From the NCBI GenBank assembly GCA_947086925.1, contig CAMUAL010000002.1, positions 16,179 to 80,178 on the forward strand: a stretch of 64,000 nucleotides of DNA. The letters are read 5' to 3'. The notes beneath the pieces are model-generated. The model had not been told where the DNA came from, ran no database searches, and worked only from the letters and a program-made list of their open reading frames with translations. Within the stretch, counting starts at the first letter, position 1. Each line of letters begins with the position of its first letter. The position numbers and the translations under genes were made by a program. Shown here in pieces: positions 45,944-55,617 of the stretch. This stretch comes from an uncultured Clostridia bacterium (GTDB lineage Bacteria > Bacillota > Clostridia > Christensenellales > Pumilibacteraceae).

Positions 45944-46573
45944 TTACTTGTCTTTAAGTTTTGCCTCTAATGCCGCAACGCGCTCGGACAGCTCTTTAAG
46001 CTCGTCGCTTACGGGGTCGGGGAGATTTTGGTCGAGGTCGTCTACGCGCTCGTTTCCTATTTTGACTATTTTACCGGGGATTCCCACTACCGTTGCATTC
46101 GGCGGTACTTCTTTAAGCACGATACTGCCTGCGCCTATGCGCGAGTTTTTACCTACCGTAAACGGACCGAGTACTTTCGCGCCCGCACACAGCATAACGC
46201 CGTCCTCTATGGTGGGGTGGCGTTTGCCTTTGTCTTTGCCGGTGCCGCCCAAAGTGACGCCCTGATAAATGAGCACGTTGTTTCCGACTTCGGCGGTTTC
46301 GCCTATTACTACGCCGTTGCCGTGGTCGATTACCACGCCGTAACCTATTTTTGCACCCGGATGTATTTCTATGCCCGTAAAGAATTTCGCAATCTGACTC
46401 ACTATGCGTGCAAGCAGTTTATATCGATGAACGTGTAAAAAGTGCGCAAAGCGGTACATAACAAGCGCATGAAATCCGCCGTAGGTAAGAATAACTTCGG
46501 CTTTGCTTCTTGCGGCGGGGTCGTGTTTGAAAATCGCAGCAAGGTCTTTTTTTATTTTCGTTCCTACTCTCAT
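45944..46573 (-). CDS. cysE: Serine O-acetyltransferase
   Basis: A 209-residue hexapeptide-repeat enzyme that acetylates serine, the first step of cysteine synthesis. The left-handed helix repeats begin near residue 72, with GAKIGYGVVIDHGNGVVIGE carrying the catalytic His-Asp pair and GGTGKDKGKRHPT the flexible loop. It has the short N-terminal domain typical of Gram-positive enzymes and a coiled C-terminal tail. AGGA is eight bases before the ATG, and the upstream gene ends 16 bases away. Confidence 0.95.
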   Translation of the reverse strand: MRVGTKIKKDLAAIFKHDPAARSKAEVILTYGGFHALVMYRFAHFLHVHRYKLLARIVSQIAKFFTGIEIHPGAKIGYGVVIDHGNGVVIGETAEVGNNVLIYQGVTLGGTGKDKGKRHPTIEDGVMLCAGAKVLGPFTVGKNSRIGAGSIVLKEVPPNATVVGIPGKIVKIGNERVDDLDQNLPDPVSDELKELSERVAALEAKLKDK

Positions 46574-46589
46574 TGAATGCGTCCTGCGA

Positions 46590-46994
46590 TTAGGGAATGT
46601 ACGACAACAGTTCTATTGCCGAATCGAGCATTTCGGCGGCTTTTTTGCCTTCGTTTTCATCGGTTAAAACCGTGGAGAATTTCTTTTCTATTTCTTCGAG
46701 GAGAGAATCCACCGTGCTTCTGCCTTTTTCGGTGAGCGAATAAACAAGCGTTCTGCGGTCGCCCGCGCGCTTTGCTTTTTCCACAAGTCCTTCGTCAATG
46801 CACTTTTTCGCCAAAAGGGCGAGATTCGACTTTGCCATACCCAAAGCTTCCATAAGTTCGCGCGGAGGCAAATCTGCGCGGGTAAGGCAAAATAAAAGTC
46901 GCTCTTTAAGCCCGAACGCACCTTGTTTCGTTTCGGTAGCCTTGCGGGTGTAAAGAAGTAGAGTTATTACTTTGTCCGCCAGCTTTTCTATGAT
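46590..46994 (-). CDS. MarR-type winged-helix regulator, probable non-standard start codon
   Basis: The frame is open from about 47036 and encodes a winged-helix protein of about 134 residues. It has the recognition region LPPRELMEALGMAKSNLALL, the wing KRAGDRRTLVYSLTEKG and a C-terminal dimer helix. No ATG, GTG or TTG occurs in frame before a TTG at 46871, which would delete the N-terminal helix. A strong ribosome site (GGAGG) lies just ahead of ATC (46994-46992) and ATA (46991-46989), so one of these is the likely start, unless the sequence has an error. As first gene before cysE and cysS it may regulate cysteine genes; this is inference. Confidence 0.72.
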   Translation of the reverse strand: MIEKLADKVITLLLYTRKATETKQGAFGLKERLLFCLTRADLPPRELMEALGMAKSNLALLAKKCIDEGLVEKAKRAGDRRTLVYSLTEKGRSTVDSLLEEIEKKFSTVLTDENEGKKAAEMLDSAIELLSYIP

Positions 46995-47030
46995 TCCTTC
47001 CTCCGTGAAATTCGGTATGCAAGTATAACT

Positions 47031-47060
47031 ATTATATCATTATATGCTCTTCTTTGTCAA
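47031..47060 (-). promoter_or_regulatory. Promoter of MarR-cysE-cysS operon
   Basis: On the minus strand TTGACA, 18 bases, TATAAT. The leader is about 30 bases, too short for a T-box. Confidence 0.7.
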
Positions 47061-47122
47061 ACGTAGCCGTTTATTTATTTTATCCCTTTTGTTTTGCGCG
47101 CTTTTGCTTTGCGCGGAATATT

Positions 47123-47149
47123 TTGACAAAGACAAAATGGCACTATAAC
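47123..47149 (+). promoter_or_regulatory. Upstream promoter (P1) of giant surface protein, abutting the CIRCE element
   Basis: TTGACA, 15 bases, TATAAC. Spacing is short, but the expected RNA start (about 47156) falls right before the CIRCE repeat, the usual place for HrcA control. Confidence 0.4.
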
Positions 47150-47159
47150 GCCGAGAGTG

Positions 47160-47186
47160 TTAGCACTCTAAGCTTTAAAGTGCTAA
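47160..47186. promoter_or_regulatory. CIRCE element (HrcA operator)
   Basis: TTAGCACTC, nine bases, AAGTGCTAA. The consensus is TTAGCACTC-N9-GAGTGCTAA, so 17 of 18 arm bases match with exact spacing. CIRCE is the binding site of the heat-shock repressor HrcA and normally precedes groES-groEL or hrcA-dnaK genes. Here the gene downstream is a giant surface protein. Confidence 0.85.
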
Positions 47187-47193
47187 ATTGTAC

Positions 47194-47222
47194 TTGACAA
47201 CCGTGCATAAATATTGTATTAT
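47194..47222 (+). promoter_or_regulatory. Downstream promoter (P2) of giant surface protein
   Basis: TTGACA, 17 bases, TATTAT, starting seven bases after the CIRCE repeat. Expected RNA start near 47229, about 33 bases before the ATG. Confidence 0.7.
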
Positions 47223-47261
47223 TGAATTGTATAGATACAACTATGATGGGAGAGGTGTGTT

Positions 47262-50200
47262 ATGCCTATATCCGACCAAGTAATAGAACTCGAAACCAAA
47301 AAGAAAGGACGTAATATAATTTTTATCGTTCTTATAGCATTGCTCGCCGCGGCAAGCGTTGCTTTTGCGGTGCTTTGGGTAACGAAAGCTCCCGCGGTAG
47401 ACCCGCCCGCAATCGAAAAAATAACGGTAGGGTATACCGATATGAGTCAAACGAGTACCGACAGCAACGGTAACCCCATTTTCAAGGTATCGCCGTCTTG
47501 CGTGTACACGATAGAGTTTGACCTTGTGCTTAAAGAGGGCTCGGAAATCACCGACGTAAATACTCTTGTAGAGATTACGAGCGAACCTGCAAAGCAGATA
47601 ATCGCACTGTCGGGAGGCGGAGTAAACGACCCGGAAAATCCTACGCGCTACGTGTATAACTTTGCCGTTGCGTCGTCGGTGGATTCGTTTAACATTGTTG
47701 CGTCAAGCGACTATACGTCGGATACGAAAGCGGTTATAAAAGTGCTTGTGAACAAAGACGCTCACACCGAAACTTTCGACGTGGGAAAAAGCATAACCGA
47801 CGAAAAATATATTTACGAATTGAATACCCCCGCCAACACTACGTCGTTAAAGCTCGACGAAAGCAAATCCGATTCGAACCGTCTTTATTATAAGGCGAAT
47901 TCTTACATAACTTATTACGCCGACCCGTTTACTTCCAAAAACAAGCTGTACCGTATCGATTTAATGCAACTCGGCGAACAGGGAATAAACGGACAGTACG
48001 GAAAAATAACCGCAGGCGGCGGAGCCGACGAAGTAAAGCTCGAAGTCGGCACGGGCGCGTCTTACGGCACCGCGAATTTCGTTACCGTAACTTCGGGCTC
48101 GCCGTATACCCAAACAATGGACTTTTCTTACGGTCCCGCATTTATGGGGGAATATTGCAGCGGCAATATAGTGTTCAGACCGTCGGGCAGGGCGGAAAAG
48201 GTGTATCTGCGCCTTACCGCAAACGTAAACAATTCGGCGGCGGCTCGTGAAATAATAATCGAACTGCAAATAAAATCGACAAACGAACTCGACAAAATTA
48301 CTCAGATTATATTTACCGACCCTTACACGGGCGTATCGACCGAGCTCGGAACAACAAAAGATACGCTCAACCTTTACGCTACCGGCACGAACATAAGTTT
48401 CGACCTTGCGAACTGCATAACCGTAAAGCGCGGTTTATCGTCTACTGCGGAAACCGCTAAATTCGAGCCGGGCAGACTCGAAGTAGCCAAAAGAACGGTA
48501 GACAACGTATTGAGCGTTTACGGAACGAGCGAGCTCGTTACTTTGGACAGCACCAAAACGGGTACCGATACTATTATAATAACCGATAAAGAATCTGGTA
48601 ATCTCGGCGCAATGCTCGAACTCACCGTTCGCGTTTACGCCGCTCTCGACGAATTTAACTTTACGGGAAGCGGAGACGTAAGCGGCAACGAGTATTCGGT
48701 GGATATGGCGTCGGGAACAAAAGTAAGCGTTCCTTATCAAATTAAAGTTCCCATGCTTACTCCGCTTGCCGATTTCGACTCGTTGAAGTTCGATTCCGAG
48801 CTTGCGGTTGAATATCCTTCGTCCGTTAAGCCCGCAACCGAAGTTAAAGACGATTCGATTTATGTTACGGATATAGCGATTGACAATAAGGGTAACGCAA
48901 CGCTTAATCCGAAGTTTGCACGTAAAGATTCAGGTTCGCAATACATCACGGGTAATATCGAATTTACGGTAGGTAAAAACGTAGAGTCTAATTCGAACGG
49001 ATATATATTCACCTTTAAATTTGCTCCGCAGGGAATAAACAAACAACCCATCGAATTTACCGTAAAACTCGTTGTGACTCAGATAGCAACGTCGTTTAAA
49101 CTCGATTACGGATATAAGTTCACAAATCCCGATGAATACACCGTGCTCAAAGAAAACGGAACTGACCGAGCAACCCTTACGCTTGCGATAGGTTCGGTTA
49201 CGAGCTGTCGAACAAACTTTACTCTTAAAGACATTATACGGTTTTACGTTGGTACAAAGCCTACCGACGACAGCCGCGGACTCAACTACGGCGGTTTGAC
49301 TTTCGAATATTCGGGCGGCGAAGTCGGCGATATATTCGACAAAAACAGCGGAAGATTCGTTGTTCCGCTCCGCGCCGCCGATGTTCCCGCGGCGGATATA
49401 GTAGTGCTTGTAATAAAGCTCCCCGAGTATACTTTCAGGCTGAGCATAGAATACAAAATGCCCGTTGTCAAGGTGACCATGGGCAACGAGCAGTCCATTA
49501 CCGAATTGCCTTACAGCGCGCCTGCGGGCGGATTAAGCGTAGGCAATCAGAGTAACGATAAAGTGCAGGCGTATTCGGTGCGCGAAATGCCGATAAACGA
49601 CATAAACTTTGTTGCGGACAGAACTTTGTTTAACGTGGATTTGTTCGTAATAGTGGAAAACGGCGGGGGCAGCGTGATGCTTATGCCCAAAAAGCAGTTT
49701 GAAAGCGGAATGTCGTACTATTATTTCCTGCCCGATACCGACATGGACAATGCAACAAAAGACGACGCCGTATTCCGCATGAATAACGACGTAAACATGA
49801 TGAAAAATCATGAGCTTGTACTGTTAAAGGACTTGTACGAACTCAGCGTAAACGAACATAAAAATTTGCAGAATATACGCATCTATTACAGCTACGGCAA
49901 ATCGGAAAATATATATACATTCGATTCCGACGGCAAAACGCTTTTAAGAAACGACCCCGATTTGGCTGTGTATTCCGAGTATCATTTTGTGCGCAAGTAC
50001 GACGGCGTTAAACTTTATTCCGATTTGGAATACAAAAACGAAATCACAAAAAATACTCTTACTTATCCAAACGGCAGCAGTTTTATTGTGGCGGGTTCGG
50101 GCGTTGTAAATCTTTCCGACGGAACCGTCGATGTAGTAGAGAGAACCAAGCTCGACGCAAAATGGAATCTCTCTACCGTAGGTTTGGATGTGGATTACAA

Positions 50201-53200
50201 CGAAACGCATCTTTCTCTTAAAAACGGTACGTTTACGGTAAACCTTGCCGAAGGTAACGGCGATACGGTAACGATAGTATATACCGAGCATAACAACGGA
50301 CTGCACAAAGCGCAGGTAACGATAGACGTTTCGAACGATGCTTTGGAGATAGACACCGTTAAGCTTTTTGCGGATTCGTCTTACGGTAATGCGTTTGAAG
50401 GCGGAGTGCTGTATAAACACGGCGGAAACACGGCTTTGACTTTGTATTACGAAGTTACTTACAAAAATTACACGGCTGGAAATTATTCGACGTTCGAATC
50501 GTTTGCGTTCGATTACAACTCGGATAGTTTCAGCGTGATTCAAACGGCATTACCCGTATTCGGAGATTCGCCTTCCGATTACGACACGAGCAAAACTCCG
50601 GGCTTTACGCTCAGCGGAGGAATATACATTTACCGCGGCAGTATCAAGTTTGAGTTGATTCCCGCGGCGGAAATAGGCAATGTGGAAATCGTGGTTAAGG
50701 GCGGCATAAGCGGTGCAAAAGCGACTACCTCAATAAAAGTAACAAGCATAATCGATGGCATAACCGCAACCGTAAATGCAAACGGTTCGGATACCGTACT
50801 TTCGGTTGATTCGGATAATCCGTCGGCAAGCGAGTATATTCAGTTCAAGTATTCCGAGCCCGTAACCGATTCCTCGGATAAATCGAACAAATATTATTTC
50901 GATTTCGCATTTACAGACGGTTATGTAGACTATTCGAATCTTCATATCGAATGGAATCTGACAAACGCAAACAACGCAACCGTTACGGGCAGTTTAACCT
51001 ACGGATTGTGTCTGTCGTTCGGAAACACAAGAATAGTAAACGGAAAACTCGTAATTACGATAACCGAAACCGACCCTTCGGATAACAGCGTAAAAACGTA
51101 TACTTTTACCGTGAACTTCGGCGTTGACGTTCCCGTTGAAAATCTCGAAATTACGGTAGCGGGCAACGGCGTATCCGAAAAGTTCACCGCCGACAGCGGC
51201 AACAAGGATTTCGATTTTACCGTTACGTCGACCGGCAACGGCGAATCGTCGACTTATAATTTAAACACCGTAATAAACGGCGGCGTGGATTCCAAACAAC
51301 CCATAAGTCAGGTTAAGTACGAGCTTATAAAAGATAATTTGACCGATAACACGTTCGCGTTGTCGGGTAATGTGCTTACCGTTAAAAACGTGCTCACTGC
51401 AAGTCCCGCGTCACTTAAAATTACGGTGGGCGACTTTGTTGCGTACGTTCACCTTATACTTGAAACCGACAAACTCGAAATGTCGTTTGTAAATTCCGCG
51501 ACCATTCCCGACAACGTGACCGATAATTCCGAAATCGACTTCGGCGTTAAAATAGTAAATTCGGGCACCGGAACAGAGATAACGGATGCAACGGTTAAAT
51601 ACGCTTGCGATGTGCTTTACGGCGATGTGACCGCAAGCATAAACAACAACGGCGTGTTTAAGCTTACCGGCGGCGGAAACGGCGAGATAACGGTTGTCGC
51701 AACCTACGATTATTCGGGCGGCACTCTTACGTTGAGCAAGACCTTAAAAGTAAACGTACCGCTTTCGAACGAAATAATTTTGCTTTACGGCGCCGAGGCA
51801 GTTTCGGCTCTTACGCTTGCAAAGGGGCAGGAGGGCGCGGAAATCACCGTTAAAATCGGATATTCGATAGCCGCTCTCGGATACGCCGAACTCGACAGCT
51901 CGCTGTTGTCGGTAACAAGCTCGAATCCGAGCGTTGCGGGACTTTCTATTTCGGGCAGTACCGTAACGGTGCTTCCGCTTGCGAGCGGCAGTGCCACCGT
52001 AACGGTTAAGTACGGTAATCGCACTGCAACGGTAAACGTAACGGTTGAATTGCCTACGCTTACTTTGACTTCGGATAAAAACACAATAAACGTATTCGAC
52101 ACAAATCTCGTTGCGAATTTGGCTGTCTATTCCGATAAGCTTTCGAAGATTACCGTAAATACGCCTACGACCGACAGCAACGGATTGTTTACGGTTACAA
52201 AATCAACCGATACGCGCTATACGCTTACGTTGAATAAGAGCGGTGTTACTCAAAACATGCTCGGCAAGCACGTTATAACCGTAACCGCAATCGTAACCGA
52301 AACAAACGAATTGCTTACGGCAACGGTTGAAATCACATTGACGGCTGAAAATTACAATCCTTTGATAAGTATTACGTCTAAGACGGGCACGGTAACCGAA
52401 ATCGACAGAGCGTCGTATTCGGATTATACGTTAAGCGTAAGTAATATGCCCTCGGGATTCGGAGAGTCCGCGACAAGCGTTGTGTTTGCGGCGTCGGCGT
52501 TTAATCTTAACAATGAGAATAACAAGGCTACCGTTACGGGCATAAACAGCTTTAATTCGACAACCGACAATATTACCGTAAGCGTAACTGTGTTCGGCAA
52601 AGTTTATACGGGCACGCTTTTGTATACCGTTGCCGATTCGGGTACTCTTGTAAGCAGTCTTTACTATTCTACTTCGGCGGCATTCGACTTAACGAGTCTT
52701 ATAGACGGAAGCGGTGCAGTAAGTTCACAGCTTACCGCGATAACGTCAAACGGTTTGGAAGTCGGATTCGATAACGATGCGAATCCTCGCAAAATCATTA
52801 CTCTTGTAACCGAGTATACCAATGCGCCAATGGCGGTTCTCGATGCCGACAGAAAGAGCTTCTCGGTTGCAACTCCCGTAGGACTCACGCTTATAAATTA
52901 CGACATAGTCGAAAAAAGCGGGCATTACTACTATATTGCGCAATACACTGCGGATAATGCGGGCGAAATAAGCTTTGTCGTAAGTACTGTGTCGCTCGGC
53001 GGCAAGCAGTATTCCGCAAGCGCGGTAACGGCAACGCTCAACGCAACCGCTCCCGCCTTTGCGCTGAGTACGACCGGTATTACGCTTTCTCCCGGTATGG
53101 ACGCCGTGTTGCAGGTAAATTATTCGACTGCCTTCAAGGGCGATGTAACCTACGAATTTAAGCTCATCGGCGGCGAGAATATACTTTCGTTGCAGTCGGG

Positions 53201-54398
53201 CACGACAAGCAACAGCACAAAAATAGTTGCGGCAATGGGGATTACTTCGGGTTGCAGTGCAACCGTAGCAGTAACCGTAACCGTAACAAGCGGCGTATAT
53301 AAAGACGAAATCGCTACACTCGAAGCACACGTTACGGTGGGTGATTACAGCGAGCCTGCGTTTACGGTAACCGACTCCGATTTGTTGCTTACAAGCAAAA
53401 CCGCATACGATTTATCGGACGTATGTTCGGTAACTCACGATTCGCTCGACACAAACTTTGCCTATACGCTGACTTTCTCGGGTGCGGTAAACGGAACTCT
53501 CGGCGGCAATAAAACCGAGAACAAGGGAACGATAGCAAATTACGTTTACACGCCGAATGCCGCAAACGGCAGTTACGACGTAGTAAACTATACGTTCAAA
53601 GTCACGAGCGGTTACTTTGCGGGAAAAGAAGTAAGCGGCAATATTAAAATTACGGTTATGCCTCAGGTTACGCTCGGCGATTCGGTGAGCATATTTGCAG
53701 GTAAAACGTACGACGTACTCGGCGACTTGAATGTGTCCGACAGTATTCTTTCGGGTTACGCATATTCGCTCGATAACAACAATGCGGGAACTGTCGACTC
53801 AAACGGCGTATTTACCGCGGCAAGCAACTTTGCGGGCAGTGTAACCGTTACGCTCACAGCTACAATGACGTTTAACGGTCACAGCGAATCCGTAAGCGTA
53901 AGCAAGAACATACAGGTTATTGCCGTTCCCGAACTCAAAGTAACTCACACCGAATCCGACGGTACGCATGTTTACACCGCAAACGCGGTAGAGGGAGCAA
54001 CCTTTACCCTTACGGCGGAGGAAAACGGACAGCTCGTAACGATAAGCGGTTCGGGCAATGTGTTTAATGTAACGGAAAATACCGATAAATTCGGCGGTAC
54101 GGTTAAGCTTAAATTAACCATGACGCTTAACGGCGATAAATATGCCGACATACAAAAAGAATATTCCGAATACTTCTATATAACGGTATCGAAGGCGACC
54201 GAACCCACGATTAAGGTTACGGTCGACTCGGGTGATAACGGCGGCAGAATAAATGTAAGCATTTCTGGCGGCTACACGGCAAATTACGAATATGCGGTGA
54301 TAGGCGGCGGAATTACGGTAGATGCCGACGGAAATTACACTTTAAACAAAACAAAAGTACCGCAAACCGCTATTGTAAAAGTCACGGCAACTGTTTAG
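47262..54398 (+). CDS. Giant N-terminally anchored Ig-like surface protein (ends at in-frame TAG)
   Basis: This 2378-residue product starts at an ATG six bases after GGGAGAGG. A basic segment (KKKGRN) and one hydrophobic helix (about residues 19-42) form a signal anchor. The rest is outside the cell and rich in Val, Thr, Ser and Asn. It consists of many beta-sandwich (BIG2/cadherin-like) units with recurring cores such as GSATVTVKYGNRTATVNV and VTSGVYKDE. No catalytic domain is seen. The frame meets a TAG at 54396 but stays open for another 395 codons, so the original protein had about 2774 residues. It was probably an adhesin or envelope-spanning stalk. Control by CIRCE is discussed separately. 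Confidence 0.85.
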   Translation: MPISDQVIELETKKKGRNIIFIVLIALLAAASVAFAVLWVTKAPAVDPPAIEKITVGYTDMSQTSTDSNGNPIFKVSPSCVYTIEFDLVLKEGSEITDVNTLVEITSEPAKQIIALSGGGVNDPENPTRYVYNFAVASSVDSFNIVASSDYTSDTKAVIKVLVNKDAHTETFDVGKSITDEKYIYELNTPANTTSLKLDESKSDSNRLYYKANSYITYYADPFTSKNKLYRIDLMQLGEQGINGQYGKITAGGGADEVKLEVGTGASYGTANFVTVTSGSPYTQTMDFSYGPAFMGEYCSGNIVFRPSGRAEKVYLRLTANVNNSAAAREIIIELQIKSTNELDKITQIIFTDPYTGVSTELGTTKDTLNLYATGTNISFDLANCITVKRGLSSTAETAKFEPGRLEVAKRTVDNVLSVYGTSELVTLDSTKTGTDTIIITDKESGNLGAMLELTVRVYAALDEFNFTGSGDVSGNEYSVDMASGTKVSVPYQIKVPMLTPLADFDSLKFDSELAVEYPSSVKPATEVKDDSIYVTDIAIDNKGNATLNPKFARKDSGSQYITGNIEFTVGKNVESNSNGYIFTFKFAPQGINKQPIEFTVKLVVTQIATSFKLDYGYKFTNPDEYTVLKENGTDRATLTLAIGSVTSCRTNFTLKDIIRFYVGTKPTDDSRGLNYGGLTFEYSGGEVGDIFDKNSGRFVVPLRAADVPAADIVVLVIKLPEYTFRLSIEYKMPVVKVTMGNEQSITELPYSAPAGGLSVGNQSNDKVQAYSVREMPINDINFVADRTLFNVDLFVIVENGGGSVMLMPKKQFESGMSYYYFLPDTDMDNATKDDAVFRMNNDVNMMKNHELVLLKDLYELSVNEHKNLQNIRIYYSYGKSENIYTFDSDGKTLLRNDPDLAVYSEYHFVRKYDGVKLYSDLEYKNEITKNTLTYPNGSSFIVAGSGVVNLSDGTVDVVERTKLDAKWNLSTVGLDVDYNETHLSLKNGTFTVNLAEGNGDTVTIVYTEHNNGLHKAQVTIDVSNDALEIDTVKLFADSSYGNAFEGGVLYKHGGNTALTLYYEVTYKNYTAGNYSTFESFAFDYNSDSFSVIQTALPVFGDSPSDYDTSKTPGFTLSGGIYIYRGSIKFELIPAAEIGNVEIVVKGGISGAKATTSIKVTSIIDGITATVNANGSDTVLSVDSDNPSASEYIQFKYSEPVTDSSDKSNKYYFDFAFTDGYVDYSNLHIEWNLTNANNATVTGSLTYGLCLSFGNTRIVNGKLVITITETDPSDNSVKTYTFTVNFGVDVPVENLEITVAGNGVSEKFTADSGNKDFDFTVTSTGNGESSTYNLNTVINGGVDSKQPISQVKYELIKDNLTDNTFALSGNVLTVKNVLTASPASLKITVGDFVAYVHLILETDKLEMSFVNSATIPDNVTDNSEIDFGVKIVNSGTGTEITDATVKYACDVLYGDVTASINNNGVFKLTGGGNGEITVVATYDYSGGTLTLSKTLKVNVPLSNEIILLYGAEAVSALTLAKGQEGAEITVKIGYSIAALGYAELDSSLLSVTSSNPSVAGLSISGSTVTVLPLASGSATVTVKYGNRTATVNVTVELPTLTLTSDKNTINVFDTNLVANLAVYSDKLSKITVNTPTTDSNGLFTVTKSTDTRYTLTLNKSGVTQNMLGKHVITVTAIVTETNELLTATVEITLTAENYNPLISITSKTGTVTEIDRASYSDYTLSVSNMPSGFGESATSVVFAASAFNLNNENNKATVTGINSFNSTTDNITVSVTVFGKVYTGTLLYTVADSGTLVSSLYYSTSAAFDLTSLIDGSGAVSSQLTAITSNGLEVGFDNDANPRKIITLVTEYTNAPMAVLDADRKSFSVATPVGLTLINYDIVEKSGHYYYIAQYTADNAGEISFVVSTVSLGGKQYSASAVTATLNATAPAFALSTTGITLSPGMDAVLQVNYSTAFKGDVTYEFKLIGGENILSLQSGTTSNSTKIVAAMGITSGCSATVAVTVTVTSGVYKDEIATLEAHVTVGDYSEPAFTVTDSDLLLTSKTAYDLSDVCSVTHDSLDTNFAYTLTFSGAVNGTLGGNKTENKGTIANYVYTPNAANGSYDVVNYTFKVTSGYFAGKEVSGNIKITVMPQVTLGDSVSIFAGKTYDVLGDLNVSDSILSGYAYSLDNNNAGTVDSNGVFTAASNFAGSVTVTLTATMTFNGHSESVSVSKNIQVIAVPELKVTHTESDGTHVYTANAVEGATFTLTAEENGQLVTISGSGNVFNVTENTDKFGGTVKLKLTMTLNGDKYADIQKEYSEYFYITVSKATEPTIKVTVDSGDNGGRINVSISGGYTANYEYAVIGGGITVDADGNYTLNKTKVPQTAIVKVTATV

Positions 54399-55586
54399 GG
54401 CGCACCTTACAACGGCGAAGTAATAGTCGAATACAGTGAGGAGATTGCCGTTCCCGCGTCGGATAAACCCGAGCTTACGGCAAGCGATATAACCTTTACG
54501 GTAGGCGCAAACTTTAACGCGACTCTTACGCTCGGGGCGCAGGCGGCAAGCTTGTTCACCGTTGATTACGCGCTGAAATCGGGCGACGGCTTTGTTATCA
54601 TGCAAGACGGAAAAGTTACGTTCGTACCCGAATCGACGGATAAAAAAGTTAGGGTTATCGCTTACTACACAATCAAGTCGGGCGACTATGTGGGCGAGAT
54701 GGACAGCGTAGAATTTACCGTTACCGTTCCCGCGTTCGATTCTTCCGTTACGGCTGCCGATAATAACGGCGGTGCGGTTGCGGTAAACGCTAATAACGCG
54801 TCGGTTGAATATGAGGCGGCTAAGGGCGGCGAATACGTTAAAATAGTTAAAACCGCAAACGGCTTTACTTACACGTTTAATAAAGGCGCATACGGAAAAG
54901 AAATAGAAGTTCTTATAACGGCAACCGTAACAGAGGGAACGTATATCGACTATACGTACACAAAGTCCGTAACCCTGACCGCGCCTGCCGAGATTGCGCC
55001 CGTTGCAGTGAACAATGCGGCCCAAAAGAAAATCGAAGCATCGCAACTTCAAAACGTAACCGTCGGATACAAGGTTACATCGGGCGGCGAGTACGTAACG
55101 GTGAAATCCGACGGCAGTTACACGTTCGTCGGTACGGAAACTCAGCCGCAAACAGCAGTTATAACCGTTACGTTCACCGTTACAAGCGGAGTTTATCGTG
55201 GTTGCGAATACGTGCTTACCGTAAACGTAATTACCGTATCGGGCATTATTGCGGAGTATTCGTGGGACGTAGCGAACCAAAAGGGAACAGTAACATACAG
55301 TCTTAATTACGAGAACGCCGCAAACGAGGTGGTAAACGTGGAGTATTCCCAAACGGGCAACGGCATAACGGTCGACGATAACGGAGCGTTTGTCAAAAAC
55401 GCCGGAATCGAACAGGACACCGTTGTTACGGTAACGGTTACTTACAATAACGGCGCAACCGTGTCGCACTCTGTAACGGTAGAATATTCCGCTCTTACCG
55501 AATTGCCCGAAACCGACAACGTGTCGGGCGGCGGAAGCGGCAATGGCGGCGACGAGGGCGAGCAAACTCTCGAAGTAAACGAATAA
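54399..55586 (+). pseudogene. C-terminal part of the giant surface protein beyond the TAG codon
   Basis: This 395-codon stretch is in the same frame as the upstream gene, with the same composition and the same repeat type (TVTEGTYIDYTYT, TVTSGVYRGCEY), and ends in an acidic Gly-rich tail. No ribosome site precedes its first internal ATG (54552), so it is unlikely to be translated alone. The parts are separated by a single TAG, with no frameshift. It ends without a membrane helix; the LPETD near its end is not a sortase signal. Confidence 0.8.
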
Positions 55587-55617
55587 ATTTACAAAAGGTA
55601 AGGACAAAAGCGGAATC

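Noticed and set aside
46995..47030. T-box controlling the cysE-cysS operon
   Set aside because: The predicted leader is about 30 bases, and no T-box or specifier stem is present.
54396..54398. General reassignment of TAG as a sense codon
   Set aside because: TAG is the natural end of the GNAT gene (24294) and of the S4 gene (63448), where reading on would make no sense.
55503..55517. LPETD near the end of the giant surface protein as a sortase signal
   Set aside because: The fifth residue is Asp rather than Gly, and no hydrophobic helix or basic tail follows.
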